Positions 35,391-43,629 are shown, numbered from the stretch's first letter. The stretch is 64,000 nucleotides of DNA from an uncultured Chitinophagaceae bacterium (GCA_937862815.1 CALMED010000012.1:186001-250000), one strand, 5' to 3'. Numbers and translations are program-made. Notes: a model not told the origin generated them from the sequence alone.

Positions 35391-37373
35391 TTACTTAGCA
35401 CCTTCAACAGGTGCCGCACCTGTTTTACCCACATGGAATGTAAGCGGCACATTGCTGCCGGCGGGTGAAATACGGATATATCCCTGCATTTCCTGGTGCA
35501 GCGCACTGCAGAAGTCGGTACAATAAAAAGGTACAACCCCCACTTTTTCGGGCACCCACTTCAGGGTCTGTGTTTCGCCCGGCATAATCAGCAACTCTGC
35601 GTTGTTTGCCCCCTTAACAGCAAATCCATGCGGCACATCCCAATCCTGTTCGAGATTGGTGACGTGGAAATACACCTCATCACCCAATTTAACACCCTCT
35701 ATATTATCAGGAGCAAAGTGGGACCGTATGGAGGTCATGTACACATGCACCTGGTTGCCTTTCCGCTCAACACGGGCTTCCTTTTCACCTTTGGCTACGT
35801 AGGGATGCTGATTTTCTTCAATCTTGAATATTTTAAGACTGTTCTTTTTAATCAAATCACCGGGGGCGGCCTGTGCATAGTGCGGCTCACCAATGGTGGG
35901 AAAATCGAGAATCAGCTGCATCTTATCGCCGGAGATGTCATAAATCTGGGCACTTTGAGTGAGTTCGGGACCAGTAGGCAGGTAGCGGTCTTTGGTTATC
36001 TTATTATAGGCAACCACATATTTACCAAACGGCTTTTTGGAATCGCCGCCCGGAATACAAAGGTGACCTATTGAGTAATAGGTGGGTACCCGGTCAAGCA
36101 CCTTCAGGTCCTTGATATTCCATTTAACAATTTCGCTGCTCACAAAAAATGAAGTATAGGCATTACCTCTGCCATCAAATTCGGTATGAAGAGGTCCAAG
36201 GCCAGGCTTCTGCACCTCGCCGTGCAAGGCCGCCTCATACTTGATGACGGGAAGACCCTCATAATTACCATCATAATTTTTATCAGAAATGGCCTTCATC
36301 ATCTTTGAAAAAGAGAATACCGGGATCAATGCTGCCAGTTTACCACTTCCCACGATGTATTCACCTGTTGGGTCCACATCACAACCGTGCGGTGACTTGG
36401 GACAGGGAATCAGGTAGCAGATATCAGCCAGGACGGTGGGGTCCAGCACAGTAACTTCTGTTTTTATTGTATGCTTACCGGTATGGGTCTTATCATCCCA
36501 AACATTGTGCGCATAACGAACCTGCTGTTTAACACCCTTTCCTGCTTTAACGTATTCCTCCGCTTTCTTCCAGTTAACAGCCAGGATAAAATCCTTATCC
36601 CGCTGGGATGCATTCACTTCCAGCAGGGTGTTGGCCTGTTCGCTGTTGTAACAACTGAAGAAAAACCAACCGTGACTGGGGCCCTTGCCTGCATGGCTCA
36701 GATCGAAATTGACACCCGGAAGCAGCAATTGAAACGCTATATCCATGCTACCCTCTTTGGACACACTGATAAAGCTGACCGTTCCCTTAAAGTTCTTTTT
36801 GTAGGTATCAATCGGCACATCACGGTTATCACCCATTGGTATACTGAACCGGGTTCCTGCCACTACATACTCCGTATTTTCTGTTATAAAAGGCGACGAG
36901 TGATTACCGGCGCTGTTGGGCAACTCCAGTATTTCCGCGGTGCGGAAAGTGGTGAGATCTATACGGGCAACCCGGGGAGTGTTGTTGGCATTGCCAAAAA
37001 CCCAGCGGCCATCCACTTCACCGTTTGTCTGCGACAACTCTGTGTGGTGCAGATCGTCCCAGGGTACAAATCCATGGGAGGTCTGGAGCATGGGCTTCGT
37101 TTCTTCACTGTAACCCCAGCCTTTTTCCGGATCAACCGAGAAAACCGGAATAACGCGGAACAGGCGCCCACTCGGCAGGCCATACACACTCATTTGTCCG
37201 CTGAATCCCCCACTCACAAAATTGTAGAACTCATCGTATTTTCCCGGTGGCACATATGCTTTTTCAGCTGAGCCGGTAGCAGCAGCGCTGCTGGCCCCTT
37301 TGGGTTTACAGGAAGTAACCGATACCAATGCGGCGGCTGCGAGGCAAACCACCATTCCATGTAACAACTTCAT
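35391..37373 (-). CDS. nosZ: Nitrous oxide reductase, clade II (Sec-type) NosZ
   Basis: 660 residues. Reduces N2O to N2 in the periplasm. There is no twin-arginine signal; instead a Sec-type lipoprotein signal with C22 in SVTSC suggests membrane anchoring. All seven CuZ histidines are in place: DDLHH (H109, H110), AGNHSSPF, SPHGCD, PLHTEFDG, IGHLCIP and EPHYAQ. The CuA site is H582 (VPHGF) plus C618, C622, H626 and M629 in YCTDFCSALHQEM. It is therefore expected to be active. It lies 41 bases after the cytochrome gene and is followed by maturation genes. No nosR, nosG or nosH is present in the window. Confidence 0.97.
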   Translation of the reverse strand: MKLLHGMVVCLAAAALVSVTSCKPKGASSAAATGSAEKAYVPPGKYDEFYNFVSGGFSGQMSVYGLPSGRLFRVIPVFSVDPEKGWGYSEETKPMLQTSHGFVPWDDLHHTELSQTNGEVDGRWVFGNANNTPRVARIDLTTFRTAEILELPNSAGNHSSPFITENTEYVVAGTRFSIPMGDNRDVPIDTYKKNFKGTVSFISVSKEGSMDIAFQLLLPGVNFDLSHAGKGPSHGWFFFSCYNSEQANTLLEVNASQRDKDFILAVNWKKAEEYVKAGKGVKQQVRYAHNVWDDKTHTGKHTIKTEVTVLDPTVLADICYLIPCPKSPHGCDVDPTGEYIVGSGKLAALIPVFSFSKMMKAISDKNYDGNYEGLPVIKYEAALHGEVQKPGLGPLHTEFDGRGNAYTSFFVSSEIVKWNIKDLKVLDRVPTYYSIGHLCIPGGDSKKPFGKYVVAYNKITKDRYLPTGPELTQSAQIYDISGDKMQLILDFPTIGEPHYAQAAPGDLIKKNSLKIFKIEENQHPYVAKGEKEARVERKGNQVHVYMTSIRSHFAPDNIEGVKLGDEVYFHVTNLEQDWDVPHGFAVKGANNAELLIMPGETQTLKWVPEKVGVVPFYCTDFCSALHQEMQGYIRISPAGSNVPLTFHVGKTGAAPVEGAK

Positions 37374-37414
37374 ATTGATGATTATTAAAGGTTTAAAAAG
37401 AAGTAAAGTGCCTG

Positions 37415-37879
37415 TTATTGAACCCCGTCGTTTTTCCGCATGAATTCAAGCACATTATACGCGTCATTATCCGTCAGATTCTGGTTGGGCATGCGCACCA
37501 GGCAGATTTCCAGTTGGGCCATCGCTTTCGGATCTTTTTCCAGCATCTCATCCACATTGGTCGCAAAATTGAGAATCCAGGCAGGGGTATGCCGTGCGGT
37601 AACCCCTTTCCAGCCGGGTCCCACCACCCGCTCGTCTGTCAGTTTATGACAGCTTGCACACTTGACATCATACACTTTTAAGCCTGCTTCCGCTTTGGCG
37701 ACATCCAGGGTCGGGCTCACCTGTACATTTTTGAATTTCCCGATACCATCGTCGTCGGGAGCAGTTGTGGCAGGAGCCGGTTTGCCGGCATTGTTACCGG
37801 CATCAGTACCGGAAGAATCGTTACTGCCACAGGCATAAACCAAACCCGTAAACAGCAGCAGAATGAATAATTTCTTCAT
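37415..37879 (-). CDS. Lipoprotein c-type cytochrome
   Basis: 154 residues. Lipoprotein signal with C17 (GLVYAC), a low-complexity Asn/Gly/Ala/Pro linker to about residue 45, then a class I cytochrome c domain: CASCH (C74, C77, H78), VVGPGWKGVTARHTPAWI and an axial methionine in CLVRMPNQNLTD. It is first in the nos run and probably the electron donor to NosZ. A perfect palindrome touches its start codon and an FNR/NNR-type site lies upstream. Confidence 0.93.
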   Translation of the reverse strand: MKKLFILLLFTGLVYACGSNDSSGTDAGNNAGKPAPATTAPDDDGIGKFKNVQVSPTLDVAKAEAGLKVYDVKCASCHKLTDERVVGPGWKGVTARHTPAWILNFATNVDEMLEKDPKAMAQLEICLVRMPNQNLTDNDAYNVLEFMRKNDGVQ

Positions 37880-37900
37880 GTGTCATAATTTTTATGACAC
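37880..37900. promoter_or_regulatory. Perfect palindrome abutting the cytochrome c start codon
   Basis: Nine-base arms GTGTCATAA and TTATGACAC flank TTT, with no mismatch, directly before the ATG on the - strand. It would sit in the 5' leader, around the predicted transcription start, so it could be a repressor operator or an RNA hairpin that blocks translation. Confidence 0.7.
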
Positions 37901-37943
37901 AAGATTAACCCAGCCTGAACGGGGCTAATATGACTGGAGTCAT
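37900..37943 (-). promoter_or_regulatory. Predicted promoter with FNR/NNR-type site for the nos operon
   Basis: The dyad ATGACTGGAGTCAT lies at 37930-37943 (ATGA-N6-TCAT). A - strand TAATCTTG at 37900-37907 matches TAnnTTTG at five of six positions. Centre-to-element distance is 29.5 bases, identical to the fasciclin promoter. The expected transcription start is near 37897. Confidence 0.65.
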
Positions 37944-38008
37944 AAACGCTTGCGTTGTGATCAGAATCAGTAAAAAAGCAGCAACCCGCTTACAATCGGC
38001 TGAAAAAC

Positions 38009-38022
38009 ATGACGAAAATCAT
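38009..38022. promoter_or_regulatory. Second FNR/NNR-type dyad in the regulator-nos gap
   Basis: ATGACGAAAATCAT, the same ATGA-N6-TCAT form as the other sites. No -7-like element was found at the 29.5-base distance in either direction. It lies 38 bases before the regulator start, so autoregulation is possible. Confidence 0.45.
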
Positions 38023-38060
38023 AAATTTTATTAGCGCCCATCAACCAGAGGTAGGTAGAA

Positions 38061-38696
38061 ATGATTCTATTTTGCTGCATGCCATCAGAAACAGTTCCCT
38101 GCATCATCAACCCTGACCTTCTCCTTGCCTGGGGCGCCACTTTTCGCGACCTGGAAAAAGGAAAGGTGCTCTTCTGTGAAGGAGATACGGCGAATTTTTA
38201 CTACCAGGTAACAGAAGGAAAAATCAAGATGTGCAACTGCAACGAAAAAGGAAGAGAATTTATACAGGGCATCTTTCAGGCTGGACAGAGTTTTGGCGAA
38301 CCTCCCTTATTCGATAACAGTCCGTATCCTGCAAGTGCCGTCGCAGAAACAAATGCCAGTGTGATCCGGCTGCGGAAAGAAAACTTCCTGCAACTGATCA
38401 AAGAAAATTTTGATATTCACTTCTCCATAACCCAAATGCTGGCGCGACGGATTCGTAGCAAATCGATTAAATCCAAATCACTTTCTTTCTATGACCCAAC
38501 CTATCGGGTAAAAACGCAGTTGGAACAGTATAAAAAAGACCTCAATTTACAGCCGGGTCAACAGGTAAGGGTGGACCTGACCCGGCAGCAGATCGCCGAT
38601 ATGACAGGGTTACGGGTGGAAACGGTCATCCGCACCATCAAACACCTGGAAGAAGAGGGCCTTCTGCACATTGAACGGGGTAAAGTCTATTGCTGA
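38061..38696 (+). CDS. Crp/Fnr-family regulator, likely controlling nos genes
   Basis: 211 residues; an ATG at 38079 would give 205. The cyclic-nucleotide-binding-like barrel (FRDLEKGKVLFCEGDTANFYYQVTEGKIKM, FQAGQSFGEPPLF) is followed by the long dimer helix and a winged helix-turn-helix (LTRQQIADMTGLRVETVIRTIKHLEEEGLL). The recognition helix reads E-T-V-I-R, compared with E-x2-S-R in FNR. Several N-terminal cysteines exist but not the FNR four-cysteine pattern, so an iron-sulfur cluster is doubtful. Divergent from the cytochrome c-nosZ operon and close to four ATGA-N6-TCAT sites, it is the obvious candidate regulator for N2O respiration here. Confidence 0.88.
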   Translation: MILFCCMPSETVPCIINPDLLLAWGATFRDLEKGKVLFCEGDTANFYYQVTEGKIKMCNCNEKGREFIQGIFQAGQSFGEPPLFDNSPYPASAVAETNASVIRLRKENFLQLIKENFDIHFSITQMLARRIRSKSIKSKSLSFYDPTYRVKTQLEQYKKDLNLQPGQQVRVDLTRQQIADMTGLRVETVIRTIKHLEEEGLLHIERGKVYC

Positions 38697-38697
38697 T

Positions 38698-38741
38698 ATG
38701 ACCTGAATCATATTGAACCGGTTCAATTCTGCTTCTATTTG
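38698..38741 (+). promoter_or_regulatory. Predicted promoter with FNR/NNR-type site for the membrane protein gene
   Basis: ATGACCTGAATCAT at 38698-38711 (arms extend to ATATGA/TCATAT) and TCTATTTG at 38734-38741 (five of six matches to TAnnTTTG). Distance from centre to element is again 29.5 bases. If real, the message would begin within a few bases of the ATG at 38745 and be nearly leaderless. Confidence 0.5.
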
Positions 38742-38744
38742 CTT

Positions 38745-40046
38745 ATGCACACCCCGGTACAGGAGTTTGTTGAGAAATGGATAAGGATAGCAATCCTGAA
38801 TCTTGCTGTTGTAGCGGCTATTGGGGTTGTTCTGCGGTACAAACAAGCACTGTCTCTCCCCGGCGTAGACTACAAACATCTGCTGCATGCTCATTCGCAT
38901 TATGCATTTGCGGGCTGGGTCTCCACCGCGCTGTATACAGGTATTGTACACTTTCTTCAACCTGAACAATCCGCACTCCGGTACTTTCGGGTGCTGATGC
39001 AGCTGCACCTGGCAGCAGCACTGGGCATGCTCTTCACCTTTCCGTTTATGGGGTATGCAGGCCCTTCCATTTTCTTTTCTACTCTTTCGATATTCAATAG
39101 CTGGTGGTTTGCAGCGCTCAGCTTTCGCTCGCTGTTGCAGAACAGAAAAAAATCAGTTACGCCCTGGATGTTGACCGCCTTATGCCTGATGATCCTTTCG
39201 GCCGCAGGCACCTTTTACCTCGCCTGGATGATGTATCATAAAACACTGAATCAAAGTCTGTACTTCGGGGCTGTTTATTTTTACCTGCATTTCCAGTACA
39301 ACGGATGGTTTTTATTTGGCACCGGCGGCCTGCTTATCTCTGCACTTCCAGCAACAATTCCCGGCCATGGGAAAAGGGCTTTGCAACGTATCTTCCTTGT
39401 TCTGCTGCTGACAGTTATTCCCACAGTTTTCCTCTCCATGCTCTGGATGCGGATTCCCGGTTGGATGCATGCTGCCGGAGCTTTTGCAGCTGTAGTGCAA
39501 CTGGTTGCGCTGTATTACCTCTGGAATGTATGGATGAAATCAGGGTTTGCGGACGGAGTACGTTTGCTGAAATGGGAAAATCTGCTGGCTGCGGCCGGAT
39601 TAACAGCCTTTTCCCTCAAACTGATCCTGCAGGCGCTGTCGGCTGTTCCCCTGTTGAATAAATATGCATTCGGAGTGCGCCCGGTTGTCATTGGCTTCCT
39701 GCACCTGGTACTGCTGGGCTGCATCACCCTGCTGCTGCTGAGCTTTTTTATCCGCCAGCACTACCTGCGGACGAATACCCGGTTGGCCGGATGGGGCCTG
39801 ACGCTTTTTACCGGCGCTATTCTGTTCAACGAACTGGTTTTATTAGTCCAGGGATTCCGGGCCATTGCACAGGAAGGCATGGCGCAGGCACCCAACCTGC
39901 TGCTGGCTGCTGCTCTGAGTATGTTCAGCGGCATTACCCTGTTTCTAACCGGGCAATTCACACAACGGTGCCAACGAACATCACCCCCGCACCAGCGGCA
40001 GGATCACCAGGCGCAGCAGGATGACGCCCATAGCAAACAGGAATAA
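38745..40046 (+). CDS. Polytopic membrane protein with N-terminal histidine cluster
   Basis: 433 residues from the ATG at 38745. About 12 membrane helices run along almost the whole length. The first loop/second helix contains KHLLHAHSHYAFAGW, four closely spaced histidines resembling haem or metal ligands in haem-copper oxidase and NnrS-type proteins, but it is too short and too different to call either. The C-terminal 30 residues are polar and Gln-rich and overlap a small gene on the other strand, so the true end of the conserved part is near LTGQFTQ. Its promoter carries the same site as the nos operon, implying a part in nitrogen-oxide metabolism. Function unknown. Confidence 0.75.
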   Translation: MHTPVQEFVEKWIRIAILNLAVVAAIGVVLRYKQALSLPGVDYKHLLHAHSHYAFAGWVSTALYTGIVHFLQPEQSALRYFRVLMQLHLAAALGMLFTFPFMGYAGPSIFFSTLSIFNSWWFAALSFRSLLQNRKKSVTPWMLTALCLMILSAAGTFYLAWMMYHKTLNQSLYFGAVYFYLHFQYNGWFLFGTGGLLISALPATIPGHGKRALQRIFLVLLLTVIPTVFLSMLWMRIPGWMHAAGAFAAVVQLVALYYLWNVWMKSGFADGVRLLKWENLLAAAGLTAFSLKLILQALSAVPLLNKYAFGVRPVVIGFLHLVLLGCITLLLLSFFIRQHYLRTNTRLAGWGLTLFTGAILFNELVLLVQGFRAIAQEGMAQAPNLLLAAALSMFSGITLFLTGQFTQRCQRTSPPHQRQDHQAQQDDAHSKQE

Positions 40047-40160
40047 AAGGATCGAAAGCCGGTTGATACCGTGCATGTATTTCATCCACTGGGTTTTGGG
40101 CCGTTCGGGATCGGGTTTCCGGAGATAAAGGTATTCGGCAATCTGGTGGAGGACACCCAT
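39981..40160 (-). CDS. Small single-pass membrane protein, DUF6728-like
   Basis: 59 residues. Begins MGVLHQIAEYLYLRKPDPER, then KTQWMKYMHGINRLSILLFLF, one hydrophobic helix (about 36-57) and VRG at the end. The soluble head with RKPDP and the KYMHGINR(L/I)SI junction is the pattern of a short conserved Bacteroidota family (DUF6728-type, from memory). Its 3' end overlaps the 3' end of the preceding + strand gene by 66 bases. Function unknown. Confidence 0.65.
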   Translation of the reverse strand: MGVLHQIAEYLYLRKPDPERPKTQWMKYMHGINRLSILLFLFAMGVILLRLVILPLVRG

Positions 40161-40263
40161 ATAATTCTGTTTTTTATTTCAACAAGCCACCGGCTGGTTT
40201 GTTCGTTTTCCGGTCAACAGGCGGGCAGGCGCACCGCCCTTTTCCCTATCTTCGGAACAACAA

Positions 40264-43200
40264 ATGTACTGTATGCAAGTTATCGTACGACTGGTGATGG
40301 GCGCACTGCTGTTGAATGCCTGTACCGGTAAAACCCCCTCCCTGTTTCAACAGGTTCCCTCCAAAATAAGCGGGATCACCTTCATCAACCGCATTGAGGA
40401 AAACGACATGCTCAACATGATCAATTACCAGTACCTCTACAACGGGGGCGGTGTGGGCATCGGCGACTTCAACAACGACGGGTTGCCCGACATCTACTTC
40501 ACCTCCAGCCTGCAGCAGAACCGTCTCTACCTGAACAAAGGCAATCTATCCTTTGAGGACGTGACCGAACAGGCCGGTGTGGGCGGGGAGAAAAAATGGT
40601 GCCGGGGCGTAACGGTGGTGGACATCAACAACGATGGCCTGCTCGATATGTATGTGTGCGCCGCTGCCTGGCAGAACCCGGAATTGAAAAAAGATATCCT
40701 GTATGTCAATAAAGGAGTGGACCAGCAATCAGGTGTGCCCCGCTTTGCAGAGATGGCAGCCGCCTACGGTTTCACCGATACCGTGAGCACACACATGGCC
40801 GCCTTCTTTGATTACGACAACGACGGCGACCTCGACCTTTACCTCGTAGTGAACGATCTTAACAATGAGTTCCCCAGCACCTTCCGCAAGATCCGCAACG
40901 ATGGTACTGCTTTCACCAACGACATCCTTTACCGCTGCGACTGGAACGAAGCCATGCAGCGTCCCTACTACACCAATGTAACCAGGGAGGCCGGCATCAC
41001 CTGGGAAGGCAACGGCCTGGGTATTTCCATCCTCGACATCAACAACGACGGCTGGAAAGACATTTATGTGAGCAACGATTACCTCAGCGGCAATCTCCTC
41101 TACATCAACAACCGCAACGGCAGCTTCACCAACCAGAACGAACTCTACTTCCGCAAAGGCAGCCTCAACGCCATGGGAAACGACGTGGGCGATATCAATA
41201 ACGACGGTCTGCCCGACATCGTGGAAATGGACATGATGCCCGAAGATAACTTCCGGCAGAAAATGATGATGAACCCCGTGGATTACAACTGGTACCTCTA
41301 CTCCAACCGCTTTGGCTTTCCCTACCAGACCGTGCGCAACAGCCTGCAGCTGAACCGCGGCCCCCGCCTGCTGGAAAACGACAGCACCGGCATCCCTTTC
41401 TTCAGCGAGATAGCCCATTTCAGCGGCATAGCCCATACCGACTGGAGCTGGGCGGCCCTGCTGATGGACCTCGACAACGACGGCTTCAAAGACCTGATGA
41501 CCACCAACGGTCTGCCCAAAGATGTGACCGACCTCGACTTTGTGGCCTACCGCGAACAGAATACCCTGGCCGGGCTCAACGAAGCGCTGCAACTCCTGCC
41601 GACTGTTCACATCCCCAACTACGTGTTCCGGAACAACGGCGACTGCACCTTCAGCAATGCCACCAGCCAATGGGGCTGGAACTTCCCCACCTACTCCGCC
41701 GGCATTGCCTACGCCGACTTTGACGGCGACGGCGACATGGATGTGGTGATCAATAACACCAATATGGAAGCCACCCTGCTGGAAAATAAAAGCAACGAAC
41801 TGCCACAACGACGCAACTACCTGCGCCTGCGTTTCCGGGGCGATACCAGCAACCTCAACGGCATCGGCACCATCGCCCACATCTACTACAGCGGGCAACA
41901 ACAAATGGGAGAACTCACACCGTACAAAGGCTATATGTCAACTGTGGAAAACATGCTGCACTTCGGGCTGGATACCTGCAGCCGGGTGGATTCCATCGTC
42001 ATCCGCTGGCCGGGCGGACAGCAGGAAACCCTCATCAACCTGGCGGTGAATCAAACCCTGCTCGTGAGCCGCTCGTTCAACACTAGCCCCGTCGTTGTTC
42101 CGTCCCTGCTGGCCTCCGGCAACTGGTTCAGCAATATTACCCGCAGCAGCGGATTGCTGTTCCGGCACCAGGAAACCGACTTCGTGGATTTCAACCTGCA
42201 GCGCCAGCTACCGTATAAATTTTCACAGGGCGGACCCGTTCTGGCCAGCGGCGATCTCAACGGAGACGGCCTCACCGACCTGGTGGTGGGCGGCTCAGCC
42301 CCCTACCCGGCATTGGTCTTTATACAGCAACCCAACGGCCGTTTCGAAGGACGGATACCGGGCAGCGGAACAGCGCAAACAGCCGACGACAACGGACTCT
42401 GCCTCTTTGATGCCGACGGTGATGGCGACCTCGATCTCTATATCGCCCGCGGTGGTTATCAATTACCAAAAGACGACCCGGGCTACACCGATGTGCTCCT
42501 GCTGAACGATGGCAAGGGCAACTTTACCCCCGATAGCCTGGCCCTGCCGCGCCTGCTTGCCAGCACAGCCGTGGTAACCAACGCCGATGTGGATAGCGAC
42601 GGCGATCAGGATATCCTGGTATTCGGACGGGTGGTGCCCGGCGCCTACCCGCAGCCCGAAAGCGGATACCTCCTGCGAAATATTTCTTCCCAGGGAAAGG
42701 CCCGTTTTGAACTGGCGACGGCGCAACTGGCCCCGGAGCTGGAAAAGATCGGTATGATCACCGCAGCAGTATGGCAGGACCTGGATGGCGACGGTTTCCC
42801 CGACCTGGTGGTAACCGGCGAATGGATGGGCATCCATTTCTTTAAAAACGAGAAAGGCGTACTAAAGAGAATAAACAATCCGGCCGATAACCGCACCGGG
42901 TGGTGGACCGCACTCGCCATGGCCGATGTAGATGGCGACGGCGATGCCGATCTCATTGCGGGCAATTTCGGCACCAACAGTTACTTCCATGCGAGTGCAA
43001 AGGAGCCCCTTACCGTTTACGGCAATGACTACGACGGCAACGGCCGCTGGAACATGCTGCTCAGCCAGTGGAACCTCACGGTGATGAACGGCAGCCGCAA
43101 GGAATACCCCATAGCCGGCCGCGACCAGCTGGCAGAAGAAATGCCGTCTATGAAAAAACAATTCGCCAACTACTATCCCTACGCCAAGGCGGATATGACT

Positions 43201-43629
43201 GCCATACTGAAGCCCTTCAACCGTAAAAACGAACAGGTGCTGCGGGCGGGTTACCTGGAGTCGGTCTGGCTCGAAAACACAGGCGGTTTCAACTTCACCG
43301 TACACCCACTGCCCAAAGAACTGCAATGGAGCCCGGTGCGCAGCATCCTGGCCGGCGATTACAACGGGGATGGCTTTACGGACCTGGTGGTGACGGGCAA
43401 CGAATACAGCATGCATCCGCTGCTGGGGCGGGTGGATGCTTCCTGCGGCTGGGTGCTGCAGGGCAACGGTAAAGGGCAGTTCCGCCCGCTGTCCATACGT
43501 GAAAGCGGTCTCTTCCTGACAGGTGATACCCGTTCCCTGGTACCCATTACCATCAACGGCCGTCTCTGCCTGGCAGCCGGGCAGAACAACGACCAGCTGC
43601 TCGTCTTCCGCAATAACATCCTCCCCTGA
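40264..43629 (+). CDS. FG-GAP/VCBS repeat lipoprotein with ASPIC/UnbV domain
   Basis: 1121 residues. Short signal (MQVIVRLVMGALLLNAC) with a lipobox. About fourteen Ca-binding FG-GAP loops of the form D-x-(N/D)-x-D-G-x2-D are seen (DFNNDGLPD, DINNDGLLD, DYDNDGDLD, DLNGDGLTD, DADGDGDLD, DLDGDGFPD, DYNGDGFTD and others), forming two beta-propeller-like halves. Between them, about 515-605, lies an ASPIC/UnbV domain (LNGIGTIAHIYYSGQQ, SIVIRWPGGQQETL). Bacteroidota have many such surface lipoproteins, often beside SusC/SusD pairs, but no such pair is here. Binding or adhesion is likely; ligand unknown. Confidence 0.92.
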   Translation: MYCMQVIVRLVMGALLLNACTGKTPSLFQQVPSKISGITFINRIEENDMLNMINYQYLYNGGGVGIGDFNNDGLPDIYFTSSLQQNRLYLNKGNLSFEDVTEQAGVGGEKKWCRGVTVVDINNDGLLDMYVCAAAWQNPELKKDILYVNKGVDQQSGVPRFAEMAAAYGFTDTVSTHMAAFFDYDNDGDLDLYLVVNDLNNEFPSTFRKIRNDGTAFTNDILYRCDWNEAMQRPYYTNVTREAGITWEGNGLGISILDINNDGWKDIYVSNDYLSGNLLYINNRNGSFTNQNELYFRKGSLNAMGNDVGDINNDGLPDIVEMDMMPEDNFRQKMMMNPVDYNWYLYSNRFGFPYQTVRNSLQLNRGPRLLENDSTGIPFFSEIAHFSGIAHTDWSWAALLMDLDNDGFKDLMTTNGLPKDVTDLDFVAYREQNTLAGLNEALQLLPTVHIPNYVFRNNGDCTFSNATSQWGWNFPTYSAGIAYADFDGDGDMDVVINNTNMEATLLENKSNELPQRRNYLRLRFRGDTSNLNGIGTIAHIYYSGQQQMGELTPYKGYMSTVENMLHFGLDTCSRVDSIVIRWPGGQQETLINLAVNQTLLVSRSFNTSPVVVPSLLASGNWFSNITRSSGLLFRHQETDFVDFNLQRQLPYKFSQGGPVLASGDLNGDGLTDLVVGGSAPYPALVFIQQPNGRFEGRIPGSGTAQTADDNGLCLFDADGDGDLDLYIARGGYQLPKDDPGYTDVLLLNDGKGNFTPDSLALPRLLASTAVVTNADVDSDGDQDILVFGRVVPGAYPQPESGYLLRNISSQGKARFELATAQLAPELEKIGMITAAVWQDLDGDGFPDLVVTGEWMGIHFFKNEKGVLKRINNPADNRTGWWTALAMADVDGDGDADLIAGNFGTNSYFHASAKEPLTVYGNDYDGNGRWNMLLSQWNLTVMNGSRKEYPIAGRDQLAEEMPSMKKQFANYYPYAKADMTAILKPFNRKNEQVLRAGYLESVWLENTGGFNFTVHPLPKELQWSPVRSILAGDYNGDGFTDLVVTGNEYSMHPLLGRVDASCGWVLQGNGKGQFRPLSIRESGLFLTGDTRSLVPITINGRLCLAAGQNNDQLLVFRNNILP

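Noticed and set aside
38061..38696. Oxygen-sensing FNR with an iron-sulfur cluster
   Set aside because: Cysteines are present near the N-terminus but not in the FNR arrangement, so only the Crp/Fnr family assignment is kept.
40729..41904. 391-codon - strand frame inside the FG-GAP gene
   Set aside because: Its valine/histidine-rich repeats are the reverse complement of the Asp-Gly-Asp calcium loops.
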